Assembly: GCF_003337415.1 (NCBI RefSeq)
Contig: NZ_QPJT01000016.1
Span: 17,487 to 81,486, forward strand
DNA from: Anaerobacterium chartisolvens
Lineage (GTDB): Bacteria; Bacillota; Clostridia; Acetivibrionales; DSM-27016
Length of the DNA: 64,000 nucleotides
Reading direction: 5' to 3'
The translations under genes were made by a program, and so were the position numbers. How positions within the stretch are numbered: position 1 is the first letter of the stretch; every line of letters begins with the position of its first letter. The notes below the pieces were generated by a model. It made no database searches, was not told the DNA's origin, and saw nothing but the letters and a program-made list of their open reading frames with translations. This document shows, one piece after another, positions 51,007-60,214 of this stretch.

Positions 51007-51897
51007 CTATTTTTCATATCCTAAAGACTTAAGCATGGAGCTGCTGTTTCTCCAATCAGGCTTTACCTTTACCCACAGCTCCATAAAAATCTTAGAGCCT
51101 AAAAGCTTTTCCCCGTCCACCCTTGACAGAGTCCCTATTTTTTTCAGCATTTTCCCCTCCTTGCCTATAATAATTCCCTTATGAGTCTCCCTCTCACAAT
51201 AAATATTTGCCTGTATGTCTATGATGTCCCTTCCCGTCCGTTCCTTAAAGGATATTACCTCTACCCCGATTCCATGAGGTACCTCATCCTTCAAAAGCCT
51301 GAGTATTTTTTCTCTTATCATCTCAGCTATAATTACCTTTTCGGGCTGATCGGTCAACATGTCCTCAGGGAAATACTGCGGGCCCTCAGGCATTATTTTT
51401 TTTATTTCATTAAGCAGAATTTCCACTCCCTCATTGTTCAGAGCGGACACAGGGACTATTGCTTTAAACTCCATTTGCTTGGAGTAATTGTCCATAACCT
51501 TAAGAAGCTGCTCCCGTTTCACCAGATCGATCTTGTTGACTATAAGAAAGACGGGTGTCTTTACGTCTTTAAGCCTGTCCATTATATAAATATCTCCCGC
51601 CCCCGGAGATCCGTCCGAAGCCTCGACAAGGAAAAGCACCACATCGACCTCATTTAACGTGCCCTGAGCCACATCCACCATATATTCCCCAAGCTTGTTT
51701 TTGGGCTTATGAATACCGGGAGTGTCTATAAATATCATTTGAGAGCTTTCATCGGTAACCACTGTTTTAATTGCGTTTCTGGTTGTCTGAGGCTTGTTTG
51801 AAATAATAGCAATTTTCTCTCCGGCAAGCTTATTAAGAAGCGTGGACTTTCCTACATTCGGCCTGCCTACTATGCTTACAAAACCTGACTTAAACAT
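51007..51897 (-). CDS. era: GTPase Era
   Basis: 296 residues from ATG 51897 (GGAGG upstream). G1 GRPNVGKS (11-18), G2 TTRNA, G3 DTPG, G4 NKID, G5 VSALN are all seen. The C-terminal KH domain has GIIIGKEGKMLKKIG. Era helps 16S rRNA maturation and 30S assembly. It follows cdd in the conserved ybeY-dgkA-cdd-era order. Confidence 0.98.
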   Translation of the reverse strand: MFKSGFVSIVGRPNVGKSTLLNKLAGEKIAIISNKPQTTRNAIKTVVTDESSQMIFIDTPGIHKPKNKLGEYMVDVAQGTLNEVDVVLFLVEASDGSPGAGDIYIMDRLKDVKTPVFLIVNKIDLVKREQLLKVMDNYSKQMEFKAIVPVSALNNEGVEILLNEIKKIMPEGPQYFPEDMLTDQPEKVIIAEMIREKILRLLKDEVPHGIGVEVISFKERTGRDIIDIQANIYCERETHKGIIIGKEGKMLKKIGTLSRVDGEKLLGSKIFMELWVKVKPDWRNSSSMLKSLGYEK

Positions 51898-51955
51898 AAA
51901 ATATAAAAACCTCCAATTCATATGTGAGTTATGCGGGGAACCGGCTTATGGCTCC

Positions 51956-52357
51956 TCAGGTCAGCTCAAATGCCTGCGGAATAAGCTCATGAAGCTTATA
52001 TACGGTATATTCCCCATTTCTTTTGCCGCATACTATATCCATTTCTCCATCTCCGAACTCCGTCAGCACCTGCCTGCATATGCCGCACGGAAATATCGTA
52101 TTTTCACTGTCGCTTGCTATCGCAATAGCGGCAATTTTCCTGTCTCCGCAGGAAACAGCGCTAAATACCGCCGTCCTCTCGGCACAGCAGGTCGCTCCAT
52201 AGGAAGCATTCTCTATATTAGCTCCGGTATAAACCCTTCCCCCGGCTGTTATCAGGGCGGCTCCAACCTTAAAGCCCGAATACGGGGCATACGCATACTC
52301 CTTTGCACGGAACGCGTGCTTCAGCAAAGCCTCATAATCAATGGTGTTACTATCCAT
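51956..52357 (-). CDS. cdd: Cytidine deaminase
   Basis: 133 residues from ATG 52357. Zinc ligands and proton shuttle are in CCAER (C58, E60) and PCGIC (C91, C94); YAPYSGFKVGAAL binds the substrate. It deaminates cytidine to uridine. A GTG start at 52366 overlaps the ribosome site and is less likely. Confidence 0.96.
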   Translation of the reverse strand: MDSNTIDYEALLKHAFRAKEYAYAPYSGFKVGAALITAGGRVYTGANIENASYGATCCAERTAVFSAVSCGDRKIAAIAIASDSENTIFPCGICRQVLTEFGDGEMDIVCGKRNGEYTVYKLHELIPQAFELT

Positions 52358-52377
52358 ATAAATCACCCTCTATAATC

Positions 52378-53082
52378 TTAAAAATAAAATACCTGAAATA
52401 GGAGCAGCGTTATAAGCACCCCTATAACACTTCCCGCCGAAACCTCAACGAGGCTGTGTATCTTTGCCTCCAGCCTGCTTTGCACAACCATAAGAGCCAG
52501 AAGGAGGCAAAGAATGCTCACCCTGGCATTCATAGTAAGGAGCGAAACGGCAGTGGCTATGGAAAACGCAAGGGCAGAGTGCCCGCTCGGCATTCCCCCT
52601 CTTAAAGGGCTTCCCTTCCCCATTAACGCCTTTAAAATTAAAACCAGCATTATAGTTATTACCAGAGCTATTGCCGTTATATGCATATGCGAGCCTGCTA
52701 ATCTTTTTAAAGCAATCTCCACATCGTTGCTGACCCTGTCAAAAAAAATGAAATATGCCACGACAAGGGATATAAATGCGGCAACAAGCACCGCCCCTGC
52801 CGCTACATCCTTTATTACCTTTGCTTTGGGATGATACACGTCTACTATTATATCCACTATAGCCTCAACCGCCGTGTTAAAAAGCTCACAAATCATTACC
52901 ATGCCTATGGTCAGGCATACTATGAGAAACTCCACCCTCGTAAGCTTAAAAAACAGGCTGAGCAAAAGCACGGAAGCTGCCGCAATTATATGTATTTTGA
53001 TATTTCTCTCTTTTCTTACGGCATACATTATGCCGCTTATGGCATTGTTAAAGCTGTCTATTAAATTTTTATTTTTCATCAT
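52378..53082 (-). CDS. dgkA: Undecaprenol kinase-phosphatase fusion (DgkA-PAP2)
   Basis: About 234 residues. The N-terminal half is DgkA-like: SFNNAISGIMYAVRKERNIKIHI and CELFNTAVEAIVDI, three helices. The C-terminal half is a PAP2-like lipid phosphatase: GMPSGHSALAFS and QSRLEAKIHSLVEV (SRx5H, with Glu where Asp is usual). A kinase and a phosphatase for the same kind of lipid (undecaprenol/undecaprenyl phosphate) are thus joined, a combination known in some Clostridia. Activity of either half is inferred. It is set between ybeY and cdd. Confidence 0.85.
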   Translation of the reverse strand: MMKNKNLIDSFNNAISGIMYAVRKERNIKIHIIAAASVLLLSLFFKLTRVEFLIVCLTIGMVMICELFNTAVEAIVDIIVDVYHPKAKVIKDVAAGAVLVAAFISLVVAYFIFFDRVSNDVEIALKRLAGSHMHITAIALVITIMLVLILKALMGKGSPLRGGMPSGHSALAFSIATAVSLLTMNARVSILCLLLALMVVQSRLEAKIHSLVEVSAGSVIGVLITLLLFQVFYF

Positions 53083-53115
53083 CAATACACTTCTTCATTA
53101 AAAGCAATATTTGTT

Positions 53116-53604
53116 TTATTTGCGCCTGTCAAGACCCATCCTGGCAAGCACAGCCTCCTGCCTTTGAAACATTACTTCCTCTTCCCCCGACTCATGGTCA
53201 TAGCCTAAAAGATGGAGCATACCGTGAGTTGTCAAAAAGGCCAGCTCCCTTTCAAAGGAATGTCCGTATTCCTCCGCCTGCCGTGCGGCAGTCTCCATAG
53301 AAATCACTATATCCCCCAAAAGAATAAGGTTAGTGTCGGGATCGGTGTCAAATCCGTTTTCAAGCGCCTTGCCATTGTGCATGTGAAGCATGGGAAAGGA
53401 GAGGACATCAGTGGGCTTATTCACATTCCTCTGCTCCCTGTTTATATCCTGTATGGCATGGTCATCCATAAGCACAATACTTGTTTCGGAAGGCAAATCA
53501 AAGGCCTCCGATTCAAGGCAAAGCTCCACTGCCCTCTCTATAATGGAATGGATATGCTCATTGATTTCAATTTTATCCTGAATGTTTTCAACTAATACTG
53601 TCAT
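53116..53604 (-). CDS. ybeY: Endoribonuclease YbeY
   Basis: 162 residues. The metal site HGMLHLLGYDHE has H127, H131 and H137. LNREQR-type string INREQRNVNKPTDVLSFP is the family signature. It acts in 16S rRNA 3' processing and ribosome quality control. The 5' end overlaps pgpH by 17 bp. Confidence 0.97.
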   Translation of the reverse strand: MTVLVENIQDKIEINEHIHSIIERAVELCLESEAFDLPSETSIVLMDDHAIQDINREQRNVNKPTDVLSFPMLHMHNGKALENGFDTDPDTNLILLGDIVISMETAARQAEEYGHSFERELAFLTTHGMLHLLGYDHESGEEEVMFQRQEAVLARMGLDRRK

Positions 53605-55849
53605 TGCTAATCTTCACACCCTCAGAAACAAATTTATTTTCACTTTCGGCTATCTCTTGCGCTTTTGCATTTTCAAGGCTGCCGGCCTTTGTTTTTATTT
53701 CGGGATATTCCTCTCTTTCATGGAAAAGGCCGCTCAATACCTTCATAAAGCTTCTCGCAGTGTCATCAAGATCCTTTAATGTGAGATCACATTGATCAAG
53801 CTGACCGTCGTCCAGCTTGTCCTTAATGATTTTTCTTACGAGGCCCTCTATTTTACCTTCAGTTTTGTCAACCATCGATCTGACGGCAGCCTCAACAGAA
53901 TCGGCAAGCATAACCACAGCAGCCTCCTTTGTGCATGGCTTGGGGCCCTCATACCTGAAATTTTCCGGCTTTACCTCCTCGCCCTTCTCACCCTTTTTTG
54001 CCTTATGGTAAAAATATGCGACCAGAGTCGTGCCATGGTGCTGGCTGATAATGTCTCTTACTATCAGCGGTATCTTGTGTTTTTTTGCTATTTCAACTCC
54101 GTCACCGGTATGGGCTGTTATAACCAGAGTGCTTAAATTAGCTGTCATCCTGTCATGAGGATTGTCGGAAAGCTGGTTCTCCTTGAAAAAATTAGGTCTT
54201 TTAAGCTTGCCTACATCATGAAAATATGCTCCGACTCTTGCCAGCAGGGCATTCCCTCCTATCGCCTCCGTAGCCACCTCCGCCATGTTTCCTACCATGA
54301 GGCTGTGATGATAGGTTCCCGGAGCCTCCATCAGCAATCTCTTTATAAGAGGCTGGTTAGGGTTGGCAAGCTCAAGAAGCCTCAACGGCGTTATAACATT
54401 AAAAATACTCTCCCAAAAAGGCATTGTCCCTATAGTAAGTATAATTGATAAAAGACCGTTAATAAATACCACTATGGAATCAGTGACAATATCCTGATAG
54501 GTATGCTTGTCTATTATTCCAAGCGATACAATTATAAGCACATTGAGAAAGGCTATTTTTACACCTGACATAAAAAGCTGGTTCCTTTGATTTGCTTTAG
54601 ATACAATAAAGGTAGAAAAGGTTCCGCTTATCAGGTTTATGTAAATAAAGCTCATATCTCCCTTTATCATAAGCGAAACAGCTATTGTCAAAACAAAATT
54701 CACTATTATGGCCAGCTTTAAATCCAGCAAAATAGAAATAAGCATACCTGCCATAAGCATGGGAATTAAAAGTCCCGAGTGCTGGTAAACATCCTTTGCA
54801 AAGCCATAGGTCCCTCTTGAAATAACAAGTATAAGAATAATAACAACGTACAGCAGCAGCATGTCATTTTTACTGCTCAAATGCTTCCTGCAAAAATGGT
54901 TCATATACAGCACCAGCAAAAGAGACAGCATAAGCAGCACTATGAGGATACCGCCTGCAAGAGCAAAGTCAAAGCTGCTTTCCTCAAGCAGGTTAAGCTC
55001 TTTTAGCAGCTCATATTTTTCCTTGGTAACGGTTTCGTTTATTGCCAGTATTCTTTCGTCCTTTTTTATCATTATCTTTTTATTGTTGATTACATCGTTG
55101 TAAGCTTCATTTCTGAGCTCTTCTGTCAGGGTATAGTCTATAGCCTTATTGGGCTTTAGTATTTTTCTTATAAGCGCGTTGCCTATATTTTTAAATTCCT
55201 GCCGCAGCTCTGTTGCCTCAAAATTATTCTGAGCATCAATTATTTGCTGTGCAAGGTTATCGGCAGTGATGTCCTTTGTTATTGCACCCGATACAATATA
55301 CTCGGTAATATCCTTAAAGCTGTTAATCTCATCCTTTTCAGCCTTTATAAGAGTCATTACCTGCTCACGGGCAAGGTTTAGCCCAAAATCCTTCAGCTTG
55401 GCCTCTAAACCCACAGAGGCCACATTTCTCTCAGCCTCAAGCTGTCTGCCGTAATTTCTTGAGCTTCTTGTTATCCCCTGATTCTGAAGGCTCTCCTCAA
55501 TACCCGCTCTGGATTCCTCAACAATTTTTATAAACCTTCCGGCCTCGTTCCTCACCTCAATGGCAGCTCCCTTTATCTCTGTCATTGAGGCAGGGACAGC
55601 ATCCGCTGCCTTTTGTGCATTCTGCTTTGTCTTATTCTTATCCTCTACATCCCTGTTGGATAAAATATTATATTTTGACGACTCTCCTAAAGTAAGCTTA
55701 TATTTTTGGGGAGCCGCACCGCTTTCTATTATAATAAAAGCAAAAATGATAGTAAGTATCCCCAATACAATCCTCTGGAATTTTCTGTCTTTAAAGTGAC
55801 TTTTTATATTCTTCAGGATATTTTGATCCTTCTGTTTTAAAGAGAACAT
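53588..55849 (-). CDS. pgpH: 7TMR-HD cyclic-di-AMP phosphodiesterase PgpH-like
   Basis: 753 residues. The N-terminal helix is followed by an extracytoplasmic domain (about 60-290), then seven membrane helices (about 300-480). The C-terminal cytoplasmic HD domain has VGAYFHDVGKLKRP, ITAHTGDGVEI and SQHHGTT. Members (PgpH of Listeria) cleave c-di-AMP. It is followed by ybeY as in most Firmicutes. Confidence 0.93.
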   Translation of the reverse strand: MFSLKQKDQNILKNIKSHFKDRKFQRIVLGILTIIFAFIIIESGAAPQKYKLTLGESSKYNILSNRDVEDKNKTKQNAQKAADAVPASMTEIKGAAIEVRNEAGRFIKIVEESRAGIEESLQNQGITRSSRNYGRQLEAERNVASVGLEAKLKDFGLNLAREQVMTLIKAEKDEINSFKDITEYIVSGAITKDITADNLAQQIIDAQNNFEATELRQEFKNIGNALIRKILKPNKAIDYTLTEELRNEAYNDVINNKKIMIKKDERILAINETVTKEKYELLKELNLLEESSFDFALAGGILIVLLMLSLLLVLYMNHFCRKHLSSKNDMLLLYVVIILILVISRGTYGFAKDVYQHSGLLIPMLMAGMLISILLDLKLAIIVNFVLTIAVSLMIKGDMSFIYINLISGTFSTFIVSKANQRNQLFMSGVKIAFLNVLIIVSLGIIDKHTYQDIVTDSIVVFINGLLSIILTIGTMPFWESIFNVITPLRLLELANPNQPLIKRLLMEAPGTYHHSLMVGNMAEVATEAIGGNALLARVGAYFHDVGKLKRPNFFKENQLSDNPHDRMTANLSTLVITAHTGDGVEIAKKHKIPLIVRDIISQHHGTTLVAYFYHKAKKGEKGEEVKPENFRYEGPKPCTKEAAVVMLADSVEAAVRSMVDKTEGKIEGLVRKIIKDKLDDGQLDQCDLTLKDLDDTARSFMKVLSGLFHEREEYPEIKTKAGSLENAKAQEIAESENKFVSEGVKISNDSIS

Positions 55850-55890
55850 TAACTTCCCTCCTGTTAAAATAGCGGCAAAACCACAGGAAT

Positions 55891-56886
55891 TTATTTTGCT
55901 TGCTTATTTTTATTGTCAAAGGACTGATATGCCAGTATTATTCTTTGAACCAGCTCATGTCTCACCACATCTTTATCCGAAAGGTATATAAACTCCATCC
56001 CCTTTATCCCCTTCAGAATTTCCTGCACCTCCTTAAGCCCAGATTTTTTATCCCCCGGAAGGTCTACCTGCGTAATATCTCCCGTAATTACCGCCTTTGA
56101 GCCAAAGCCTATCCGCGTCAGAAACATTTTCATTTGCTCGGGGGTAGTGTTCTGCGCCTCATCCAGAATAATGAATGAATCGTCAAGAGTTCTCCCTCTC
56201 ATATATGCAAGAGGCGCAACCTCAATCATACCCTTCTCAAGATACTTCTGATAGCTTTCGGCACCCATTATTTCATATAATGAGTCATATAATGGGCGAA
56301 GATACGGATCAACCTTGTTTTGCAAATCTCCCGGAAGAAACCCAAGCTTTTCTCCCGCCTCTACGGCAGGACGGGTTAAAATTATCCTGTCAACATCTTT
56401 GTTTTTAAATGCCGTAACAGCCATTGCCACCGCAAGAAAGGTCTTACCCGTACCCGCAGGGCCTATTCCAAATACAATATCGTTTTGCTTTATTGCATCC
56501 ACATAGATCTTTTGCCCATGTGTTTTATACTTTATCTGCTTTCCCTTAGCCGTAAGGCAAATGTACTCGCCAAGGTAAGAATCCGCCTTTTCAAGCTGCC
56601 CCTCATCCGCCAGACGGAGGAGGTAGCTTACATTTTGCTTTGTTATTGTATCCCCCCTGCCGGCAATGTCGGCAAGCCTCTTGATTACCATGCGCGCCTT
56701 CTCCACCGCCTCGGAGCTTCCCACTATTCTCATGATATTGTCTCTTGAAATCACCTTTACGCCAAGTCCTTCTTCAATAACACGCATATTTTCATCAAAA
56801 TTCCCGAACAGGTTCATTGCCTGTTCAATTTTGTCAAGCTCAACAGTTTTTTCTGCATTGCCGCCTTGCTCCAAGTTATTGGCCAA
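55891..56886 (-). CDS. phoH: PhoH family ATPase
   Basis: 331 residues: an N-terminal KH-like part, Walker A GPAGTGKT (142-149), Walker B DDSFIILDEAQN, and TRIGFGSKAVITGDITQVDLP. The family is thought to be an ATP-dependent RNA helicase or RNase partner. It lies between yqfD and pgpH; its start lies one base past the yqfD stop. Confidence 0.95.
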   Translation of the reverse strand: MANNLEQGGNAEKTVELDKIEQAMNLFGNFDENMRVIEEGLGVKVISRDNIMRIVGSSEAVEKARMVIKRLADIAGRGDTITKQNVSYLLRLADEGQLEKADSYLGEYICLTAKGKQIKYKTHGQKIYVDAIKQNDIVFGIGPAGTGKTFLAVAMAVTAFKNKDVDRIILTRPAVEAGEKLGFLPGDLQNKVDPYLRPLYDSLYEIMGAESYQKYLEKGMIEVAPLAYMRGRTLDDSFIILDEAQNTTPEQMKMFLTRIGFGSKAVITGDITQVDLPGDKKSGLKEVQEILKGIKGMEFIYLSDKDVVRHELVQRIILAYQSFDNKNKQAK

Positions 56887-58083
56887 TCAGCTTCCTCCCA
56901 TCTTTTGTTCAATTCCTATGTCCTCGATGCACTCTATTATTACATTGACCTCCATGTCTCCGTCTTCCTTTTCTATAACCTCTACATCCCTTTTTATTAT
57001 CTCCGCCTCCTCCGGAATATCCTCCGCGGCCTTGTTATATGCTTCATCCTCTGCGGCCTTCTGAGCCTCCTCAAGCCCTATGTTTTTTTTGACAAGCTTA
57101 TTCTCATTATACGTATCCACAGTGATACCGATAGGAAATACCATATCCTCTCCAACCGAAAATCTTTTTTTTGTTTCCTCCTTTTCATATTCGTTATATG
57201 GAACAGCTTTGGGGAACAGCTTAATTTCCTTTGAAAAAAGCACAAGCGTATAATTGCTCATTTTTTCCCCTGTGCTCACCTTTTCTTCAATCACGTCTCT
57301 TACCTCAGCCGAGCCTTCATACCAGGTGGTGGCAAAAACCTCTCCCGACGCATGAACCAGCTTTGCTCCTACTTCCTTGTTTTCGCTTGTAATGCTTCCT
57401 GAAATAAGCACCTGCCTGCGTTTAACAGTATCCCCCGCCCTAACCTCCTGCTGTCCTATTTTTGCATAAACCGATTTTATAACGGCATCCCTGTATGCAA
57501 TTATATTGCAGGGCTCCGCCGCGGGAATAAGCTCGGGGGGCGCGACTCTTTCAACAACGCTCACCTTTACCTTGGTGCCCTTTATTGACACTCCTACCCA
57601 CGCCAGCTCCTTTACATCAATCATGAGGCTGCTTACAACATCCCCCGTGTCTATGCTGTACTTAAGCCCACCCTGCTTTACCCCGTACTGTGCAAGCTTA
57701 TCTATCAGCACCTCGGTATCTATTTTTTCATTTCCCGTCACTTCTATAGCCCAAATAAATGATGTAAATATATAAAATAAAATAACAAAGGCAAAAGCAC
57801 CCGCAATAAAGGTCTTCCTGCGCTTATACCTGTTAAGAATAAAGGGCAGCCCCCTTTTCTCAACTATCTCCATTCGGCAGCCTGTTTTTTTTGCTATGGG
57901 CCTCAGCATTTTAAAGCCTCTTATACTGACATTAAGCGTCATCGTACAGTTCTTCTGCCGTTTAATGCCCCATAGGAAAACCTGCCTGTGTATACATATA
58001 TTTATAAATTTTTCTAAAAAATATCCCTCAACTACTATAATAACATATCCCCGCATATAATTCCATAATCTCAAAAGCAACAT
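56887..58083 (-). CDS. yqfD: Sporulation protein YqfD
   Basis: 398 residues. It begins MLLLRLWNYMRGYVIIVVEG, the YqfD signature, with one membrane helix near residue 95 (AFAFVILFYIFTSFIWAIEV) and a beta-rich outer domain (IDTGDVVSSLMIDVKELAWV). It is part of the mother-cell sigma-E regulon in Bacillus. It follows yqfC by 18 bp. GGGGGAG precedes the ATG. Confidence 0.93.
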   Translation of the reverse strand: MLLLRLWNYMRGYVIIVVEGYFLEKFINICIHRQVFLWGIKRQKNCTMTLNVSIRGFKMLRPIAKKTGCRMEIVEKRGLPFILNRYKRRKTFIAGAFAFVILFYIFTSFIWAIEVTGNEKIDTEVLIDKLAQYGVKQGGLKYSIDTGDVVSSLMIDVKELAWVGVSIKGTKVKVSVVERVAPPELIPAAEPCNIIAYRDAVIKSVYAKIGQQEVRAGDTVKRRQVLISGSITSENKEVGAKLVHASGEVFATTWYEGSAEVRDVIEEKVSTGEKMSNYTLVLFSKEIKLFPKAVPYNEYEKEETKKRFSVGEDMVFPIGITVDTYNENKLVKKNIGLEEAQKAAEDEAYNKAAEDIPEEAEIIKRDVEVIEKEDGDMEVNVIIECIEDIGIEQKMGGS

Positions 58084-58101
58084 TTAAACTCCCCCGGAAA
58101 A

Positions 58102-58422
58102 TTACTCTAAAAACTCAAGTCCTTTTATCCTGCCCTCAACCATTATGTCCTCTGAGGTTATTTCCTTAATCGTCAGCAGCTCTCCTGTTATTTTTATAAT
58201 TCCGGTGCCTGTGTTTATTCTTATTCTGACAGTTTCATATTCAATTATTCCTTTATAATTTTCTATAACCAAATTTTTGTTTCCAAGCATGGTAAGCCTG
58301 GGCACATTCAGCACAACTTCCTTGGGCAGCTCGAGAATTTCCGTCATTTTTTCCTTAATATTAATTCTGCGGCTTTCCTTGTCTTTCCTCTTTTTAGCTC
58401 TGTCCGGCCCTTCACGAGGCAT
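58102..58422 (-). CDS. yqfC: Sporulation protein YqfC
   Basis: 106 residues. LPKEVVLNVPRLTMLGNKNL and YKGIIEYETVRIRINTGTG are the YqfC/YabP-like signature: a small beta domain. It is thought to act with YqfD, as YabP with YabQ. AAGGGGG precedes ATG. It follows the PdaA-like gene by 19 bp. Confidence 0.93.
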   Translation of the reverse strand: MPREGPDRAKKRKDKESRRINIKEKMTEILELPKEVVLNVPRLTMLGNKNLVIENYKGIIEYETVRIRINTGTGIIKITGELLTIKEITSEDIMVEGRIKGLEFLE

Positions 58423-58441
58423 GGTAATCCCCCTTATATTT

Positions 58442-59374
58442 TCAATTCTTAATCAGGCTTTCGGGGTCGCCTATCTCATATCCGTTTTGGCGCGCGTCCT
58501 TAATTATCATATCAAGGGCATCGGCATTGTCCTTTGATACCGCATGTAAAAGCAATATTGCACCGTTATGAAGATTTTTCATAACAATGCTGTGTGCATA
58601 GTCCGCTCCTCTTACCTTATCTCTGTGCCAGTCATCGTATGCAAAGCTCCAGAACACGTTGCAATACCCCAGCTTTTGGGATATATGCAATGTCCTTTCG
58701 CTATACTCTCCCTTAGGCGGCCTTAAGAATCTCATATGCTTTCCGAACTTCTCATGAAAGGCCCTGTCCAAGCCCACAAGCTCCTCTTCAACCTGTTCGT
58801 CGCTAAGGCCCGGAAGGCTGGGGTGGTGTATTGTATGATTTCCCACCTCGTGCCCTTCCTCTACCATTCTTCTGACCAAATCCTGATGCTGGCTAAGATA
58901 AGGCCCAGTGATAAAAAATATTGCCTTAACCTTGTTTTGATCCAATACATCAAGTATTTTAGGAGTATACCCATTTTCATAGCCTTCATCAAAAGTAAGA
59001 AATATTTCTTTTGAGCCGGTATCTCCAAGGTATAGCCCGCCATACTTTGAAAGCAGCTCCGGCGCACCGGGGTCTGCGTCGGGTATCTGGTTGCCCGTCT
59101 TTCTTGCTATGCCCCAGCATAGCAGCTTATTGTTTGCCGCACCATCCTGCCATATTTCTATCGCGTTGCTGACTGTGCGGTGTGCCCCGCCTTCGCCCTC
59201 ATCCCCGGACAGTCTCCCGCTTAATTCCTCACTGAAATCCACATCGCTCTCGCTTAGAGAGTATACACCCCCAAGATCGCTGAGCTGCATTTGTATGGTA
59301 TTATTGCGGCAGGCTGCAAAAGCACCTGCAAAGCACAGCAGTACAAATAGTAATATATATTTTTTCTTTCTCAA
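58442..59374 (-). CDS. PdaA-like polysaccharide deacetylase, lipoprotein
   Basis: 310 residues from TTG 59374 (GGAGG upstream); longer frames enter the upstream terminator. An N-terminal signal ends in AGAFAAC, a lipobox, so it is probably lipid-anchored. The NodB domain has LTFDEGYENG (TFDEG form), GNHTIHHPSLPG, LRPPKGEYS and LLHAVSKDNADAL. These match PdaA, which makes muramic delta-lactam in spore cortex, better than PdaB. That link is inference; the catalytic His and Asp residues are present. Confidence 0.85.
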   Translation of the reverse strand: MRKKKYILLFVLLCFAGAFAACRNNTIQMQLSDLGGVYSLSESDVDFSEELSGRLSGDEGEGGAHRTVSNAIEIWQDGAANNKLLCWGIARKTGNQIPDADPGAPELLSKYGGLYLGDTGSKEIFLTFDEGYENGYTPKILDVLDQNKVKAIFFITGPYLSQHQDLVRRMVEEGHEVGNHTIHHPSLPGLSDEQVEEELVGLDRAFHEKFGKHMRFLRPPKGEYSERTLHISQKLGYCNVFWSFAYDDWHRDKVRGADYAHSIVMKNLHNGAILLLHAVSKDNADALDMIIKDARQNGYEIGDPESLIKN

Positions 59375-59394
59375 TTGAAATACCTCCAAATAAC

Positions 59395-59458
59395 CATAAA
59401 AACTCCCGGATCGAGGTACAAAGTATTCCTTATCGTTTGTGCACCGCTCCGGGAGCTT
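59395..59458 (-). terminator. Extended terminator before the PdaA-like gene
   Basis: CTCCCGGA pairs with TCCGGGAG and a second helix GTGCACAAA/TTTGTACC stacks inside (one mismatch). GTTTTTATGG follows on the minus strand. It ends the DUF881 operon, or attenuates the PdaA-like gene. Confidence 0.7.
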
Positions 59459-59515
59459 ATTTTTACCTATAGATATATATATATTGCTGTCGCCATAAAA
59501 AAATAACAAATGCTT

Positions 59516-60214
59516 TTACTTTACAGGCTGAAGAAGGTTTGTCTTAAATACCGAGCCGTCATCCCTTACCTTGGGTATGATAATCTGGTCGGCCTTTTCT
59601 ATTTTAACCTTCAAGCCATAGTTTTCAAGCGTTTCAACCACTCCGTCTATTATTCTTAATGTATGCTCCACCTTTTCGGGCTCTGCTATTGCTTTTATTA
59701 CAAAGGGAGCCCGCATCTGTGTCTGGTTTATCATAATATAATTTCCGGCTACTCTGACCTCGCTCATAGCGACTATTCTCTCCTCATTTACAGAAATGGC
59801 CTGAACATCCGAAGCCCTGAGCTCATTCAAAACAGAGAGAATATCGGTATCGCTTACATAGGAGTCCTCTGCATGTATTGTGATAATAAGTCCCTTTCCC
59901 TTGACATCGACAAGCCCGGCTATTATTCTGACCCTGTCCAGCTCATTTTTTAACGCCTCTGTTTCTCCGCTTATGTTTCCTCTTGTCTTTTCATACTCCA
60001 TGTTTTCGGCCTTTAACTCCTCATTTCTTTTCACAAGCCCATCGTTGGTTTTTCTGAGTGCAATAAGCTCGTCATTTAAGTCCTCAAGCCTTTTGTTGTT
60101 TGTGCTGGCAATCTTCTGGTTATAATTTATGCTTTTGAACTGAAGAGCCAGCATGGTGCCCAGAAGTATACAGACGAGGGCCAATGCCACATTGGTATAG
60201 GTTTTAACTTTCAT
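59516..60214 (-). CDS. DUF881 membrane protein (downstream copy)
   Basis: 232 residues. One N-terminal membrane helix (VALALVCILLGTMLALQF), a coiled coil (about 38-93) and a DUF881 domain: IAGLVDVKGKGLIITIHAED, LRASDVQAISVNEERIVAMS and INQTQMRAPFVIKAIAEPE. DUF881 proteins are commonly near division genes in Firmicutes and Actinobacteria; the function is unknown. It overlaps the upstream DUF881 gene by 4 bp. Confidence 0.9.
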   Translation of the reverse strand: MKVKTYTNVALALVCILLGTMLALQFKSINYNQKIASTNNKRLEDLNDELIALRKTNDGLVKRNEELKAENMEYEKTRGNISGETEALKNELDRVRIIAGLVDVKGKGLIITIHAEDSYVSDTDILSVLNELRASDVQAISVNEERIVAMSEVRVAGNYIMINQTQMRAPFVIKAIAEPEKVEHTLRIIDGVVETLENYGLKVKIEKADQIIIPKVRDDGSVFKTNLLQPVK

